From assembly GCF_035946055.1 (NCBI RefSeq), contig NZ_CP108364.1, positions 3,100,001 through 3,164,000 on the forward strand: a stretch of DNA of 64,000 nucleotides. Direction: 5' to 3'. The stretch comes from Streptomyces sp. NBC_01341. Lineage in GTDB: Bacteria; Actinomycetota; Actinomycetes; Streptomycetales; Streptomycetaceae. The notes beneath the pieces were generated by a model. The model was not told the DNA's origin. It worked only from the letters and a program-made list of their open reading frames with translations, and did no database searches. Positions 62,421-64,000 of the stretch are shown piece after piece (position 1 is the first letter of the stretch; each line of letters opens with the position of its first letter). A program made the translations under genes and the position numbers.

Positions 62421-63302
62421 TCAGACGCTGATGTCCCTCGTCGTGAAGCGCGCCCATGCCGCCGAGCCGAACACCGCGGCGTACAGCGCCTGCAGGCCGA
62501 GGTTCCTGACCATCTCGTCCCAGTAGACCGGGTCGCGCAGCAGGTCCGAGAAGGACGGCCAGTAGTGCGGGAAGAGATACGGATGGATCCCGTGCAGCTG
62601 CGGCATCGTGTCCAGGATCTGTACGGTGATGAGCACCCCGACCGTGGCCGCCATCGCCGCGATCCCGCTGTCGGTGAGCGTGGAGACGAACAGCCCCAGA
62701 GCCGCGAAGCCGACGAGTGACACCGCCACGGCGAGCGCGATCAGTGCGGCCCGCACGAGTCCCTCGCCGAATCCGATCCGCGTCCCTGAGATCGTCGTGA
62801 CCTCGCCGACGGGGAAGAGCAGGGCTCCCGTCACGAGCGCCGACACCGCGACGACGAGGGTGGCGACCAGGCAGAACACCAGCACCGACGCGTACTTCGC
62901 GAGCAGCAGCCGGGTCCGGCCGGCCGGGGCGACCAGCAGGTAGCGCAGGGTGCCACCGCCCGCCTCTCCCGCGACCGAGTCGCCGGCGACGACACCGACC
63001 GCCATCGGCAGGAAGACCGGAAGCGTCACGGAGAGCGCGGCGAAGACGAGGAACAGCCCGTTGTTCGTGATCTGCGAGAGGAACGCCGGCCCGCCCCCCG
63101 GGCCCCCGGTCGTGCCGTCGCCCGTCTCGATCCGCACGGCGACCCCCACGAGCACGGGGACGGCGGCCAGCACACCGAGCAGGGCCAGGGTGCGCCGGCG
63201 GCACAGGGTGACGGTCAGTTCGGAGCGGAGGATCCCCAGGGTCCACAGCGCGCGCCGCGGTTCGCTGGACGCGGGAACCGCCGTGAGTTCAGCCTGCGAC
63301 AT
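62421..63302 (-). CDS. ABC-2 type transporter permease
   Basis: A 293-residue membrane protein with six predicted helices. It has the typical start of a short cytoplasmic segment (S-E-L-T-V-T-L-C-R-R-R-T-L-A-L-L), then V-A-G-D-S-V-A-G-E-A-G-G-G-T-L-R-Y-L-L-V-A-P as the coupling helix conserved in ABC-2 permeases. It pairs with the ATPase encoded just upstream, whose stop lies inside this gene (14-base overlap). The exported substrate is unknown. Confidence 0.92.
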   Translation of the reverse strand: MSQAELTAVPASSEPRRALWTLGILRSELTVTLCRRRTLALLGVLAAVPVLVGVAVRIETGDGTTGGPGGGPAFLSQITNNGLFLVFAALSVTLPVFLPMAVGVVAGDSVAGEAGGGTLRYLLVAPAGRTRLLLAKYASVLVFCLVATLVVAVSALVTGALLFPVGEVTTISGTRIGFGEGLVRAALIALAVAVSLVGFAALGLFVSTLTDSGIAAMAATVGVLITVQILDTMPQLHGIHPYLFPHYWPSFSDLLRDPVYWDEMVRNLGLQALYAAVFGSAAWARFTTRDISV

Positions 63303-64000
63303 CGAATCCCTCTCCGGTGAGTGCGACGAAGGCGTCCTCCAGCGAGGCACGTTCGACGCCGAAGGCGCGCACCCGTACACCGCCGCGCACCAGGGTCTCG
63401 TTGACGTCCGCGAGGTCGACGTCGGCCGGCGGCGCGTCGGCGCTCACCCGGTCCCCGTCGGCCGTGACGCCGGTCGCCCCGTGCTCCGTGAGGATGCGCG
63501 CGGCGTCACCCGCGTCGGGGGTGGTCACGGCGAGACGGCCCCGGGCGCCGGCGGCGAGCTCGGCGACGGGGCCCTGGACGGCCAGCCGGCCCCGGGCCAT
63601 GACCGCCGCGTGCGTGCAGACCTGCTCGATCTCGTCGAGCAGGTGGGAGGAGAGGAAGACGGTGGTGCCCTCCGCCGCCAGTTCGCGGACGAGAGCGCGG
63701 ACCTCTCGCATGCCCTGCGGGTCGAGGCCGTTCGTCGGCTCGTCCAGCACGAGGAGTCTGCGCGGCCGGAGCAGCGCGGCGGCCAGCCCGAGACGCTGCT
63801 TCATCCCCAGCGAGTACGCCTTGGCCCTCTTCCCGCCGACGGCGGCGAGACCGACCCGCTCCAGCGCGCCGTCCACCCGCGCCCGTCTGGTGCGCGGGTC
63901 GGCCGCCGGGTCGGCGGAGTCGAAGCGGAGGAGGTTGTCACGGCCCGTCAGGAACCCGTACAGGGCGGGCCCCTCGATGAGCGCCCCGACGTGCGGAAGC
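63289..64000 (-). CDS. ABC transporter ATP-binding protein, 5' end outside window
   Basis: The visible 236 or so residues cover from the switch region past the Walker A, which lies outside the window. The signature motif is Y-S-L-G-M-K-Q-R-L-G-L-A, Walker B is L-L-V-L-D-E-P-T-N-G-L-D-P-Q-G, and the switch His is in L-S-S-H-L-L-D-E-I-E-Q-V. An Ala/Gly-rich C-terminal domain follows. The type is the CcmA/DrrA-like ATPase of ABC-2 exporters. It overlaps the permease start. Confidence 0.93.
   Translation of the reverse strand, partial: LPHVGALIEGPALYGFLTGRDNLLRFDSADPAADPRTRRARVDGALERVGLAAVGGKRAKAYSLGMKQRLGLAAALLRPRRLLVLDEPTNGLDPQGMREVRALVRELAAEGTTVFLSSHLLDEIEQVCTHAAVMARGRLAVQGPVAELAAGARGRLAVTTPDAGDAARILTEHGATGVTADGDRVSADAPPADVDLADVNETLVRGGVRVRAFGVERASLEDAFVALTGEGFDVAG

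Overview
This window is chromosomal DNA of an actinomycete, almost certainly a Streptomyces. It is very GC-rich with strong G/C third-position codon bias, uses many GTG and TTG starts, and has a Streptomyces core gene order. It also carries families typical of the genus: DUF397/DUF5753 regulators, twin membrane histidine kinases, HtpX, and a partial second NADH-dehydrogenase cluster.

Layout. (1) 1-8.2 kb is accessory: the end of an Rpn-like protein, a remnant of an acetyltransferase, an XRE/DUF5753 + DUF397 pair facing an anti-sigma-like ATPase, an HTH protein, a truncated gene, an unusual multidomain protein (4469-5998), and a PIG-L-type lipoprotein. (2) 8.3-26.6 kb is the translation/transcription core on the minus strand: tRNA-Trp, secE, nusG, rplK, rplA, a lipoprotein, rplJ, rplL, rpoB, rpoC, rpsL, rpsG, fusA, tuf. 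Terminators split it after nusG, rplA, the lipoprotein, rplL, rpoC and tuf. Separate promoter candidates precede rplJ, rpoB and rpsL. (3) 26.8-37.8 kb is housekeeping: an aminotransferase, adenosine deaminase, murB, two MaoC/hotdog hydratases, rpmG, tRNA-Met, tRNA-Thr, an amidohydrolase-like gene, an NAD(P)-binding protein, tRNA-Tyr, yajQ, small membrane proteins, htpX and mscL. (4) 37.9-48.3 kb is a compact minus-strand nuo cluster, A-B-C-H-I-J-K-L-M-N, with no D, E, F or G. (5) 48.5-52.1 kb holds two paralogous histidine kinases that share a DNA-identical core of about 490 bp, plus one LuxR-type response regulator. (6) 52.4-55.4 kb is korAB, a 2-oxoacid:ferredoxin oxidoreductase. (7) 55.4-64 kb is mixed: an HxlR regulator divergent from an SDR, a RarD-like transporter, a flavin monooxygenase, small proteins, a HAD phosphatase, a TetR regulator, and an ABC-2 exporter cut by the window edge.

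How genes may work together. The ribosomal/RNAP genes are the normal growth machinery, with an L10-type leader ahead of rplJL. The nuo cluster keeps the membrane arm and the Fe-S connecting subunits but lacks the NADH-oxidising module. KorAB, which makes reduced ferredoxin, lies about 4 kb away, so a ferredoxin-fed complex is a reasonable hypothesis. All statements about function come from reading motifs; no database search was run.
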